IMG/VR virus record: IMGVR_UViG_3300045921_000484
Coordinates: 153,258-195,295 of that record
Source: a virus
DNA: 42,038 nucleotides
Direction: 5' to 3' (one strand)
Shown here one piece after another: positions 18,100-25,524 of this stretch (position 1 is its first letter; every line of letters starts with the position of its first letter). The position numbers and the translations under genes are program-made. The notes below the pieces were generated by a model. It had not been told where the DNA came from. It saw only the letters and a program-made list of their open reading frames with translations, and ran no database searches.

Positions 18100-18272
18100 A
18101 TGAATAAGATAAGAAGATTTAATGAGTCTAACGAGTCTAATAACGAATCTTTAAAATTACAGGCTTATAAATATATTGAAAATAAATCTTGGGTTAATCA
18201 TCTTTAGAAGGTGGTAATCAAAGTTATAAAGAAATATATACAGAATTTCCTAAAACAAATAAAAAAAAATAA
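18100..18272 (+). pseudogene. Small leader-bearing gene with apparent -1 frame break
   Basis: ATG 18100 encodes MNKIRRFNESNESNNES, a member of the leader family, and stops at TAG 18205-18207 after 35 codons. The -1 frame continues from the same point (reading LEGGNQSYKEIYTEFPK) to TAA 18270-18272, eight bases before the next gene's ATG. Adding one T to the CTTTAG run would restore a single frame of about 57 codons. It may be a decayed gene, a recoding site or a one-base sequence error. Confidence 0.5.
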
Positions 18273-18279
18273 TTGGAAT

Positions 18280-18834
18280 ATGAAATATTTAAGAAAATTT
18301 AATGAGAATTATTCTGACTTGGAAAAGGAAGAACAAGAAAAGGCTAAAAAAACTGCTATTTCTAACTCACCTTATTTACAGAAAAAAGAAGCTGAGAAAA
18401 GAAAAAATAGATTAGAAAAATCATATAAGGAAGATCCTGATGGTATGTATCCAAGAGATACCGATGACAAAATAGATGATATTACATCAAGAGGTTGGCA
18501 AAATGGAATGGGCGAACCACCTTGGTTAAGTGAGTCTAATGTAGAATTTGACGTTGAATTTGCTATAACTAAAATAAAAGATAAATTTAGCGAGGATGAG
18601 GTAAACATCTTATTTGATAACGAGTTACTTGAATGGGTCGATCCAGATTGGTCAGACGAGTATGATTCCGAATATGATTGGTATGTTGAACATAACAATG
18701 GAGAAGCCCAAGATGTTGTTATTGATCAACTAATTGATTGGTATATGAAAGAATATGGTGAAATATCAGTTGATGAACAAATTGAGTTAAAGGATCGAAT
18801 TAAAAAAGAATATGATGTTTTAAACTATTATTAA
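18280..18834 (+). CDS. Acidic unknown protein with short leader
   Basis: ATG 18280 is chosen over a GTG at 18211 because it gives the leader-type N-terminus MKYLRKFNENYSDLEKE and because the upstream codons overlap the end of the preceding small gene. The protein has 184 residues: a Lys/Glu-rich helical first part, then a very acidic, Trp/Tyr-rich second part (EWVDPDWSDEYDSEYDWY). No family is recognised. The acidic composition could mimic DNA or bind a basic protein, but this is a guess. Confidence 0.72.
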   Translation: MKYLRKFNENYSDLEKEEQEKAKKTAISNSPYLQKKEAEKRKNRLEKSYKEDPDGMYPRDTDDKIDDITSRGWQNGMGEPPWLSESNVEFDVEFAITKIKDKFSEDEVNILFDNELLEWVDPDWSDEYDSEYDWYVEHNNGEAQDVVIDQLIDWYMKEYGEISVDEQIELKDRIKKEYDVLNYY

Positions 18835-18866
18835 TCTTTTTCTTATAAAAAGAAAAAAAGATTAAT
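18832..18866 (+). repeat. AT-rich imperfect hairpin between genes
   Basis: TTAATCTTTTTCTT is followed after ATAA by an A-rich complementary arm ending in GATTAA. It begins at the stop codon of the preceding gene and ends just before the ATG at 18870. It could be a weak terminator or processing site. Confidence 0.35.
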
Positions 18867-18869
18867 TAG

Positions 18870-19328
18870 ATGACCCAAAGTGCAGATGACTTTAAGAAAC
18901 AAGCTTTAGATAAATGGGTACACATACTTAATTCGATGGGTGTTACTGGTAGTAAATCTGATTGGATGTCTCAATATGTTAATGAAGATTTCCTAAAACA
19001 ACCACAACAAGAATTTCCTTCAATTTTACCAATGTCTATGTCTATTGCAATGGATTTAGTTTCAGTTCAACCTATGAAAGGATCGGGTGGTACCTCAAAA
19101 GAAGAAATGGAAAGAATTAAAGCAGAAATAAAGGCAGAAAATCGTGATAGTAAAATAGACTCTATTATCGAAGATACTGACTATACGGAGAAGAAAATAG
19201 AAGAACATCCTGATTATAAAGGTCCTGAAATGTTATTCTATTTTGATTATAGATACGAAAATTCTACATCATCTTCTATTGATAATGAGGATAATTCAAT
19301 ACTTGGTAAATTAGGTAGAGGATTATGA
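18870..19328 (+). CDS. Unknown soluble protein
   Basis: A 152-residue protein. The N-terminal 45 residues are helical (ADDFKKQALDKWVHILNSMGVTG). The middle has a Met/Ser-rich segment (PMSMSIAMDLVSVQPMKGSGG), followed by a charged Lys/Glu helix and an acidic C-terminus. No recognised domain. It belongs to the rightward small-gene run. The last codons overlap a possible 30-codon frame as ATGA. Confidence 0.68.
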   Translation: MTQSADDFKKQALDKWVHILNSMGVTGSKSDWMSQYVNEDFLKQPQQEFPSILPMSMSIAMDLVSVQPMKGSGGTSKEEMERIKAEIKAENRDSKIDSIIEDTDYTEKKIEEHPDYKGPEMLFYFDYRYENSTSSSIDNEDNSILGKLGRGL

Positions 19329-19417
19329 TTGGTATTTTTAGAATTTATACAAAAAGGTTCATATTTCTATTTTTTATATTTCAAAAAAAACAAATTAGAA
19401 AAGGTAAAATAAATTGA
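19325..19417 (+). CDS. Possible tiny basic membrane peptide
   Basis: A 30-codon frame starting at the ATGA overlap with the preceding stop. It has one strongly hydrophobic aromatic stretch (FIFLFFIF) flanked by Lys/Arg. The overlap is the main support; it could be chance in this AT-rich DNA. Confidence 0.28.
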   Translation: MIGIFRIYTKRFIFLFFIFQKKQIRKGKIN

Positions 19418-19480
19418 ATTTTTTTGGCATAAATAAAAATATTGATACAATAAATAAATACTATAAAAATATGTTTGGGG

Positions 19481-19511
19481 AATCATTTGGTATAATATAT
19501 ACCAAATGATT
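19481..19511 (+). promoter_or_regulatory. 14-base perfect inverted repeat over the GIY-YIG start codon
   Basis: The arms AATCATTTGGTATA and TATACCAAATGATT flank the loop ATA. The element contains a TATAATATATA promoter-like copy (19491-19501), and the ATG at 19506 lies in the right arm, four bases after that copy. In RNA it would sequester the start codon; as DNA it could be an operator. Confidence 0.65.
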
Positions 19512-19841
19512 AATGTTTATTTAATTTGTGCTGAAATAGATAATAGGAAATTATATAAGATAGGATATACTAGGAGATCAATTGATGATAGAATAAGAGA
19601 GTTTAAAACTGGCAATGCCTCATCTTTTTATGTTATAGATACTTTTCAATCAAAGTGGGGAACAAAAATTGAAGCGAGATTAAAAAAGATATTTAAACAA
19701 AAAAAGATTAATGGTGAGTGGTTTGATTTAAATGATGATGATATAAAGGAGTTTAGAAAATTATCACAATCAATAAATGATATTTTAGAGTTAATATCAT
19801 CAACTAATACTTATGTTTTAGATAGAGGTGGTAGATTTTAA
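19506..19841 (+). CDS. GIY-YIG superfamily protein (T5orf172/MUG113 type)
   Basis: A 111-residue single-domain protein. The GIY-YIG core is visible as VYLI (4-7) and YKIGYT (17-22), followed by arginines (R23/R24, R29) and a helix carrying a likely catalytic glutamate in KIEARLKKIF (E56), then GEWFDL. This arrangement matches the T5orf172/Mug113 branch, which are small predicted nucleases. There is no separate DNA-binding domain, so it is unlike I-TevI in size. It could be a free-standing homing-type or defence/competition nuclease. A 14-base inverted repeat over its start suggests tight, perhaps self-regulated, expression. Confidence 0.8.
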   Translation: MINVYLICAEIDNRKLYKIGYTRRSIDDRIREFKTGNASSFYVIDTFQSKWGTKIEARLKKIFKQKKINGEWFDLNDDDIKEFRKLSQSINDILELISSTNTYVLDRGGRF

Positions 19842-19904
19842 ATAATAAAATAAAAAATAAAATATAATGTATGTGTGAATGAAATTAGTAATAATCAAGT
19901 AAGA

Positions 19905-20033
19905 ATGAAATTTATTATACCTATTGGTAAAAATACTAATAAAAAAGAGGCGGAAATAATCGCTGAATTAATGGATAAGTATAAAGAAGATAATAAAGAT
20001 GGTAAGATAGAAAAAATTAATAAAAATATATGA
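19905..20033 (+). CDS. Small charged protein, 42 residues
   Basis: ATG 19905 gives MKFIIPIGKNTNKKEAEIIA and a Lys/Glu-rich helical remainder. The stop overlaps the next ATG as ATGA (20030-20033), strong support for translation. An in-frame GTG at 19875 could add ten residues. Function unknown. Confidence 0.55.
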   Translation: MKFIIPIGKNTNKKEAEIIAELMDKYKEDNKDGKIEKINKNI

Positions 20034-20302
20034 GTTCAATGAAAGAAATGGCTATTAGGCAATATATCTCTAATATCGACTTCAATTCTGATGATTGGAA
20101 GTTATCAAAAATAAAAGAGGATATGAGAAGATTCTTAGGTGAAGAGCCTGGAATTGAAGTGGTCTATAAAAAAGATGTTATGATTAATGAGTTTTCAGGT
20201 GAGGCGAAAGAGTTTGTTGGTGTTGAAAAAGTTCAGATAGTCTTTACTGATACTGATGATAAATTCAAAAAAGTTGAATTTATTATAGGAGATAAAATTT
20301 AA
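20030..20302 (+). CDS. Unknown 90-residue protein
   Basis: Begins MSSMKEMAIRQYISNIDF. Helical N-terminus, then a two- or three-strand sheet (IEVVYKKDVMINEF, VEKVQIVFTDTDD, KVEFIIGDKI). It overlaps the preceding gene as ATGA and ends eight bases before the next ATG, so it is probably co-translated. No family is recognised. Confidence 0.65.
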   Translation: MSSMKEMAIRQYISNIDFNSDDWKLSKIKEDMRRFLGEEPGIEVVYKKDVMINEFSGEAKEFVGVEKVQIVFTDTDDKFKKVEFIIGDKI

Positions 20303-20310
20303 ATTTAAAT

Positions 20311-20526
20311 ATGAACTTTGGTAATTATTTTTTAGACTTGAAAAAGATATTAGATATAGAATCAAAAAGTGAAAGAAAAATTATTCACAACTATTATACA
20401 GAAATGATGATTGCTTTCCAAGAAGGAAGAGAAGGGATGGGTAAGTCTATAATGAATACACTAATTAACGCTGGATATTTGATTGATAATAGAGATGATA
20501 AAATTGATAAGATATTAGATGAGTAA
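20311..20526 (+). CDS. Unknown 71-residue helical protein
   Basis: Begins MNFGNYFLDLKKILDIES. Predominantly helical, with KSERKIIHNYYTEMMIAFQEG in the middle and an acidic end. Its stop lies inside the start of the next small frame (ATG 20519). Unrecognised. Confidence 0.62.
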   Translation: MNFGNYFLDLKKILDIESKSERKIIHNYYTEMMIAFQEGREGMGKSIMNTLINAGYLIDNRDDKIDKILDE

Positions 20527-20677
20527 TTGTGAAATAGTTAAAGGAATTGACATAGGTAATAGAGAAAGTTATCTATTATACCTACGAATTGAGACTATAA
20601 AAAAGATATACAATTCTCTCTATATTCCGGATAAATCATATGGTGGTTATAGAAATAGTAAATTCTATGTATTGTAG
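20519..20677 (+). CDS. Unknown 52-residue protein
   Basis: ATG 20519 overlaps the end of the previous gene by eight bases. The product starts MSNCEIVKGIDIGNRESYLL and ends in a Gly/Tyr-rich stretch. The tight overlap and normal amino-acid mix support it. The following 158 bases (20678-20835) hold no further gene or clear element that I can support. Confidence 0.5.
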   Translation: MSNCEIVKGIDIGNRESYLLYLRIETIKKIYNSLYIPDKSYGGYRNSKFYVL

Positions 20678-20835
20678 GAATTAAATATTCTTAATACTTA
20701 GCAGATTTTTTAGATAAAAATATTTAATATTTGGAGTATCTTTCGAGGTTTATATCTGAAGTAATCGATAATAGATTATTCAACATATTTAGCTGATAAG
20801 ATAGATAACTCTATCATAACTTACAATAAATCACA

Positions 20836-21195
20836 ATGGAAATAAAAGTATCAATATTAGATTATTTAGGTAAAATAGAAAAGGGTATACTTGTTCTTGT
20901 TTCTTTTGTTTATCAAGAGAAGTATTACGAGGGTATGTTTTTTTATACCGATGAACAAATACTACTTAATGTTGATGATGATTTTGAAAAAGCTATTGGT
21001 TCTAAAATAGAACAACACAAAGAATATAAAGAAATTCTTAAATATCTAATTAGGAATGTTGTTCCTTGGAGCGAGATGATAACAAGAATTGATGAATTAG
21101 ATTTATCTATTTTTGACCCGAAAACATCCGAGACTGTTTACCTAGCAGGAGATGTTGATTCAGATGATATTACTTTTGGTGGTACTCAATCTTAG
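20836..21195 (+). CDS. Unknown 119-residue protein
   Basis: Begins MEIKVSILDYLGKIEKGILV. An N-terminal beta sheet (ILVLVSFVYQEKYYEGMFFY) is followed by an acidic helical part and a C-terminal tail rich in Asp/Gly. No family is recognised. A promoter-like element for the next gene lies ten bases after the stop. Confidence 0.68.
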   Translation: MEIKVSILDYLGKIEKGILVLVSFVYQEKYYEGMFFYTDEQILLNVDDDFEKAIGSKIEQHKEYKEILKYLIRNVVPWSEMITRIDELDLSIFDPKTSETVYLAGDVDSDDITFGGTQS

Positions 21196-21204
21196 TTTTT
21201 ATTT

Positions 21205-21215
21205 TTTAATATATA
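21205..21215 (+). promoter_or_regulatory. TTTAATATATA element, 20 bases before ATG
   Basis: Perfect copy. It decides the start of the next gene: transcription from it would exclude an upstream CTG/ATG-type start at 21152. Confidence 0.6.
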
Positions 21216-21235
21216 ATTCAAATATAATTTATCAT

Positions 21236-21607
21236 ATGAGGTATATTAAAAATTTTTCAGTTTTTGAGTCAAATAAAATTTATGCAAATATCTTAAAAAA
21301 GATAATATCAAATTATGCAAAAGATAAGCCTCTTGACGTTGAGGATGAATCATCGTTATTGGCTATATGTAAAAAGCTGGGAATTGAGCCAACCGATGTT
21401 TATAAAAATAAAATGGTTCCAAAATTTAAAGGAGTTAGCGAATCAAAAGAATCAGGATTATCCAGAAGAACTAAAAATTTCTTAAATAAGATAATTTGTG
21501 ACTATCTTAATGTTGATGAATTTGTGAAAGATAAAGACAAAATAGAAGAATTATTATCGAAATTAGGATTAAATTTTAATGAGGTTGTTGATAAATGTTA
21601 TACTTAG
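21236..21607 (+). CDS. Small leader-bearing protein of unknown function
   Basis: A longer frame opens at 21152, but ATG 21236 is preferred: it gives the leader-type start MRYIKNFSVFESNKIYA, lies 20 bases after a perfect TTTAATATATA, and avoids a hydrophobic stretch overlapping the previous gene in another frame. The resulting 123-residue protein is Lys-rich and helical, with two similar acidic segments (LDVEDESSLLAICKKLGIEP and the region around LNVDEFVKDKDKIEELLSKLG) that look like a duplicated helical unit. A possible cleavage site follows V-F-E. Function unknown; possible internal head protein. Confidence 0.72.
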   Translation: MRYIKNFSVFESNKIYANILKKIISNYAKDKPLDVEDESSLLAICKKLGIEPTDVYKNKMVPKFKGVSESKESGLSRRTKNFLNKIICDYLNVDEFVKDKDKIEELLSKLGLNFNEVVDKCYT

Positions 21608-21679
21608 TTTTTTAGAATATCACTATCTGTTTTTTTTACCTTTATTTATCAAAATAAAAATAAGCCTTATCACTAAATC

Positions 21680-21861
21680 CTAATTTCCAATATCATAATC
21701 TTTAATCATCATTATGATGTATTTACTCAATTGGTTTATTTGTGGTTGAATATTAACTTTTAGTCCTAAAGAGATATTTCTCTAAGTATCAATTTTAGTT
21801 TAATCTTCCGGTCCTTTTTATTTTTAAATGATTCGTTAAATTTTACCAAATTTTTAATCAT
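21680..21861 (-). pseudogene. Leftward leader-bearing small gene with apparent -1 frame break
   Basis: ATG 21861 encodes MIKNLVKFNESFKNKKD and stops at TAG (21768-21766) after 31 codons. The -1 frame carries on from the same place (LGLKVNIQPQINQLSKYI) to a stop at 21682-21680, giving about 60 codons in all. The break is at TCTTTAG, the same seven bases as in the small gene at 18100. A perfect TTTAATATATA stands four bases before the ATG. The rest of the 21608-21922 gap holds only AT-rich sequence. Confidence 0.5.
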
Positions 21862-21865
21862 ATTC

Positions 21866-21876
21866 TATATATTAAA
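21866..21876 (-). promoter_or_regulatory. TTTAATATATA element, 4 bases before ATG (leftward)
   Basis: Perfect copy, followed by GAAT and the ATG at 21861. It is the main evidence that the broken small gene is or was expressed. Confidence 0.58.
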
Positions 21877-21922
21877 CTTACAAATAAAAAATGAATATAA
21901 AATAAAAAAATAATAATTATCA

Positions 21923-23668
21923 ATGCTTATAAGTGAATTGGGAATTCGAGGATTTAAATCATATGGGAATAATGAACAAATATTAAGACTAAATACAGAA
22001 AGAGGAGAACTTATTCTTCTTGTTGGAAATAATGGTGCTGGTAAATCATCATTATTAGACTCATTTGATTACACACTTTATGGTAAAGTAAGAGGTCGTA
22101 AGAAAAGATGGGCTACCCTATCAACACTTCCAAACCGAATTAATGGTGAACTACTTAACAGAATTAAATTTACATCAAACGGCACCGAGGTTGAGGTTCG
22201 TAGAGGCATTTCACCTAATGTATTAGAACTAATAGAAAACGGTATCACAAACGAAAGATCTGGTAAATCAAACATCGATGAAAAAATAGAAAAATATATT
22301 GGTATGGATATTGAAACATTCAAATCATTTATATCAATGTCTATAAATGATTTCAAAAACTTTATATCTCTTTCTAATGATGAGAAACAATTGCTATTAG
22401 ATAAACTATTTAATCTTGAAGTTATCAATATATTAAATGGTATTCTTAAAGATATCAATAAGAATAATAAAATAAGAATGGCTTCTCTTGATTCTGAAAT
22501 AAAAACATTAGATGAATCTATTGAATCAATTCAAAGATCTATTGATAAAGCAATTGAAAGAGAAAAGGAAGAAGCTAGATTGGCACTTGAAAGAGAGAAA
22601 GAAGATATACAAGCTGAGATTGACAGATTAACAGAAGAGATGAATTCTAAAAAAGATGAGTATAAGTCTTTGAAGGAGAAAATGGAGAAGATAAAAGAGA
22701 AAGATAATGAATTATCTGATGAACTTGAAAAGGAAAAGAAACAATATATCAATACTCAAAATGATATTAAAAATGTTCAAAAAGAAATTGATCTATATGA
22801 TTCTGGTAAATGTCCAACATGTAAGACTGATTTTACCAATTCAGAGCACTTTGCCAATTTAAGAAGTGCTCTTGTTCAAAAGAGAGACGGATTTAATGCT
22901 ATTAAGTTAGAAATTGAAGAAAATATAAAAAGAGTTAAGGAGAAACAAACTAAGTTAAAAACGATGTCTGAAAAAATTACAGCATCTTTTAATGATTTAA
23001 GTTATTTATTGAAAAATTATAAATCTCAAATTGAGAAACTAATTCAAAAAAAGTCAACCGAGTCAGTTCCGGTTGTTACTAAAACATCGGCTAATATTCA
23101 AGAGTTTCAGAAAACAATTGAAGAGTTGAAAGAGAAGAAAAATTTTAGTTCTGATAATATTGCGCTATGTAAAGATAAAGAACTTTATTACAAAGAACTG
23201 AATAAGATATTTGGTGAAGATGGCGTTAAAAAGTCTATTATTGCTGGTATAATTAAGCCAATTAATCACTTTATCAGCGAAAACATCAAGAAGATGGGAT
23301 TATCATTTGATGTTAGATTGGATGAAACATTCACCGCCGAAATCAGACAATTAGGTTCTGTTATTGAACATGATTCACTTAGCACCGGTGAACAAAAACT
23401 AACAAATATATCAATTCTAATAGCTTATTTGAAGCTTATCAGGACCAAGAAACATATTAATATTTTATTTTTAGATGAGGTATTTTCAAGTGTTGATATT
23501 GATAATATACAACGCATATTGATGTTATTAAAGTCATTCTCTAATGATTATAACATTAATATATTTGTTGTGCATCATGCCGTTCTTAATCAAGAGATGT
23601 TTGATAGAATTTTACTAATTGAGAAAAATGTATTTTCAAGTATATCAGAAGTCAATATGGGGGGTTAA
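21923..23668 (+). CDS. 46: Recombination endonuclease ATPase subunit, T4 gp46/Rad50/SbcC family
   Basis: A 581-residue SMC-like ATPase. Walker A GNNGAGKSS (residues 35-43) follows an N-terminal strand. A long coiled coil (about 190-440) is interrupted by a zinc hook CPTC (about 296-299). The ABC signature LSTGEQKL (about 486), Walker B NILFLDEVFSSVD (about 512-524) and H-loop VVHHAV (about 549) complete the head. Length is close to T4 gp46 (560). It works with a gp47/Mre11-type nuclease (not in this window) to resect DNA ends for recombination-dependent replication. The Q-loop region (FISMSINDFKNFISL) seems to lack the usual glutamine. The start at 21923 gives the normal N-terminal strand. 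Confidence 0.93.
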   Translation: MLISELGIRGFKSYGNNEQILRLNTERGELILLVGNNGAGKSSLLDSFDYTLYGKVRGRKKRWATLSTLPNRINGELLNRIKFTSNGTEVEVRRGISPNVLELIENGITNERSGKSNIDEKIEKYIGMDIETFKSFISMSINDFKNFISLSNDEKQLLLDKLFNLEVINILNGILKDINKNNKIRMASLDSEIKTLDESIESIQRSIDKAIEREKEEARLALEREKEDIQAEIDRLTEEMNSKKDEYKSLKEKMEKIKEKDNELSDELEKEKKQYINTQNDIKNVQKEIDLYDSGKCPTCKTDFTNSEHFANLRSALVQKRDGFNAIKLEIEENIKRVKEKQTKLKTMSEKITASFNDLSYLLKNYKSQIEKLIQKKSTESVPVVTKTSANIQEFQKTIEELKEKKNFSSDNIALCKDKELYYKELNKIFGEDGVKKSIIAGIIKPINHFISENIKKMGLSFDVRLDETFTAEIRQLGSVIEHDSLSTGEQKLTNISILIAYLKLIRTKKHINILFLDEVFSSVDIDNIQRILMLLKSFSNDYNINIFVVHHAVLNQEMFDRILLIEKNVFSSISEVNMGG

Positions 23669-23719
23669 GTAACTACGTGTTTTTAATCTATTTCTAAATG
23701 TAAAAAAAAAACTTTTTTA

Positions 23720-24805
23720 TTAAACGATAAATCTATAATCCTTAATTAAACCTCTTAATTCTTCTTCACTTTTAGGCTTGCCTATTTGGTCTAGAAAATA
23801 GATTAATCTATCAAGAATAATGGAATCCCCTTGAATAATATCCATATCATTAAATAATTCTATTTTATCTTTATCCCTGAATAAATTCCATATTTGATAG
23901 ACTAAATTATTACTACAGTAGAAATCTCCAACAATTGATTCCGGAGCACCTTCTAGTGAAGTTAGGTTGTTATTAGAACACCAGAATTCACTACCAACCC
24001 ATTTAGGACTGCCTTCTAGTGAAGTTAGGTTGTTATAGCAACAGTCAAAATCACCACCAACCGATTTAGGACTGCCTTCTAGTGAAGTTAGGTTGTTATA
24101 GGAACACTCGAAATTACCACTAACCGATTCAGGGCCGCCTTCTAGTGAAGTTAGGTTGTTATTGGAACAGATGAAATCACCACCAACCGATTTAGGGCTC
24201 CCTTCTAGTGAAGTTAGGTTGTTATTGTTGCAGTAGAAATTACCACCAACCGATTTGGGACTGCCTTCTAGTGAAGTTAGATTGTTATTGGAACAGTCGA
24301 AATAATCACCAATTGATTCGGGTGAACCTTCTAGTGAAGTTAGATTGTTATTGGAACAGTCGAAATAACCACCAATCCATTCTGGACTCCCTTCTAGTGA
24401 AATTAGATTGTTATTACGACACTCGAAATAACCACCAACCGATTTAGGACAACCTTCTAGTGAAGTTAGGTTGTTATTGTAACAGTTGAAATCTCCACCA
24501 ACCGATTTAGGACTGCCTTCTAGAGAGGTTAGTTTGTTATTGTCACAGTAGAAATTCCCACCAACCGATTCAGGACATCCTTCTAGAGAGGTTAATTTGT
24601 TATTGTGACAGATGAAATTACCGATAACATTTCTAAATTTAATGGGTAGTTTATCTAATCCTTTACCGGATAGATTGACATCACCATCTACATCAATAGA
24701 TCCATCACTATTTATAGTACAGTTCTCTATACCATATTCCTTACATATCAACTCAATATCTCCCCCGGTAGATTCAAATAATCTATATTGAATTAGGTGT
24801 TTCAT
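23720..24805 (-). CDS. Leucine-rich-repeat protein with 11 repeats and leader
   Basis: ATG 24805 is preferred over 24808 because it places the start exactly four bases after TTAATATATA and gives the leader MKHLIQYRLFES. After an adaptor region (DGSIDVDGDVNLSGKGL), eleven 21-residue repeats of the form LTSLEGSPKSVGGDFxCxNNN follow, then a 60-residue helical cap (IWNLFRDKDKIELF to GLIKDYRFIV). The repeats would form a curved solenoid with one cysteine per turn in line. The next gene upstream is a five-repeat copy with nearly the same ends. LRR proteins of this kind bind other proteins; the target is unknown. The leader suggests packaging in the head. Confidence 0.85.
   Translation of the reverse strand: MKHLIQYRLFESTGGDIELICKEYGIENCTINSDGSIDVDGDVNLSGKGLDKLPIKFRNVIGNFICHNNKLTSLEGCPESVGGNFYCDNNKLTSLEGSPKSVGGDFNCYNNNLTSLEGCPKSVGGYFECRNNNLISLEGSPEWIGGYFDCSNNNLTSLEGSPESIGDYFDCSNNNLTSLEGSPKSVGGNFYCNNNNLTSLEGSPKSVGGDFICSNNNLTSLEGGPESVSGNFECSYNNLTSLEGSPKSVGGDFDCCYNNLTSLEGSPKWVGSEFWCSNNNLTSLEGAPESIVGDFYCSNNLVYQIWNLFRDKDKIELFNDMDIIQGDSIILDRLIYFLDQIGKPKSEEELRGLIKDYRFIV
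23906..24595 (-). repeat. Eleven tandem 63-base repeats coding LRR units
   Basis: The DNA repeats as well as the protein: a block reading CTTCTAGTGAAGTTAG (plus strand) recurs every 63 bases with few changes. Such units can expand or contract by recombination. Confidence 0.85.
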
Positions 24806-24809
24806 CATC

Positions 24810-24820
24810 TATATATTAAG
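24810..24820 (-). promoter_or_regulatory. CTTAATATATA element inside the upstream gene's stop
   Basis: The element contains the TAA stop of the upstream LRR paralogue and is followed by GATG and the preferred ATG 24805. It allows the second LRR gene its own start signal although the genes are only a few bases apart. Confidence 0.55.
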
Positions 24821-25520
24821 TTACAAATCTATAACCCTTAATAACCCTTCTTAATTCTTCTTCACTTTTAGGCTTGCCTATTTGGTCTAGAAAATCGATT
24901 AATCTATCAAGAACAATTGAATCCCCTTGGATAATATCCATATCATTAAATAATTCTATTTTATCTTTATCTCTAAATAAATTCCATATCTGTTCTACTG
25001 GATTATATTGACAGTAGAAATCTCCGCCGATTAATTCCGGAGCACCTTCTAGTGAAGTTAGTTTGTTATTGAAACATTTGAAATCTCCACCAACCCATTT
25101 AGGACCACCTTTTAGTGAAGTTAGGTTGTTATTGTAACAGTAGAAATTACCACCAACCGATTTAGGACTCCCTTTTAGTGAAGTTAGGTTGTTATTGTAA
25201 CAGTCGAAATAACCACCAATTGATTCCGGTGCGCCTTCTAGTGAAGTTAGATTGTTATTGGAACAGTAGAAACCATCACCGACACATTTAGGACTGCCTT
25301 CTAGAGAAATTAGTTTGTTATTGTAACAGTCGAAATTACCACTTACGTTTTTAAATTTAAGAGGTAGTTTATATAATTCTTTACCGGATAGATCAACATT
25401 ACCATCCACATCAATAGATCCAGCTTCATTTATAGTAAAATTTTGTATACTATATTTCTCACAGATAGATTCAATATCCTGATTAGACTCAAATAATCTA
25501 TATTTAATTAGGTGTTTCAT
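24816..25520 (-). CDS. Leucine-rich-repeat protein with 5 repeats and leader
   Basis: Paralogue of the gene directly downstream. ATG 25520 gives MKHLIKYRLFESNQD, four bases after a perfect element. The adaptor and the C-terminal cap (IWNLFRDKDKIELFNDMD onward) are nearly identical to the neighbour, but only five 21-residue repeats lie between. Two repeats read LTSLKG instead of LTSLEG, and one Cys-bearing turn reads SPKCVGDG. It probably arose by tandem duplication followed by repeat loss or gain. Confidence 0.85.
   Translation of the reverse strand: MKHLIKYRLFESNQDIESICEKYSIQNFTINEAGSIDVDGNVDLSGKELYKLPLKFKNVSGNFDCYNNKLISLEGSPKCVGDGFYCSNNNLTSLEGAPESIGGYFDCYNNNLTSLKGSPKSVGGNFYCYNNNLTSLKGGPKWVGGDFKCFNNKLTSLEGAPELIGGDFYCQYNPVEQIWNLFRDKDKIELFNDMDIIQGDSIVLDRLIDFLDQIGKPKSEEELRRVIKGYRFVT
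24999..25313 (-). repeat. Five tandem 63-base LRR repeats
   Basis: Same 63-base unit as at 23906-24595, five copies. The high identity between the two arrays makes this segment prone to unequal recombination. Confidence 0.85.
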
Positions 25521-25524
25521 CATC

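Noticed and set aside
18211-18279. GTG start and 23 extra residues for the 18280 gene
   Set aside because: The segment overlaps the -1 frame continuation of the preceding small gene, and ATG 18280 gives the expected leader.
19506-19841. Full-length homing endonuclease inside an intron
   Set aside because: The protein is only the GIY-YIG core, and no flanking gene appears to be split by an intron.
21152-21235. Upstream extension of the 21236 gene (hydrophobic N-terminus)
   Set aside because: It overlaps the previous gene in another frame, lies upstream of the promoter-like element, and would bury the leader motif inside the protein.
23690-23720. A-run followed by T-run between gp46 and the LRR gene as a terminator
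   Set aside because: No GC stem; only A/T homopolymers, so a hairpin call would be weak.
24208-24447. Rightward open frame antisense to the LRR array
   Set aside because: It is a shadow of the 63-base repeat and repeats with the same period.
23906-25313. Regular 63-base repeats that could look like a CRISPR array
   Set aside because: The repeats are in frame, code for LRR units, and have no variable spacers of constant length.
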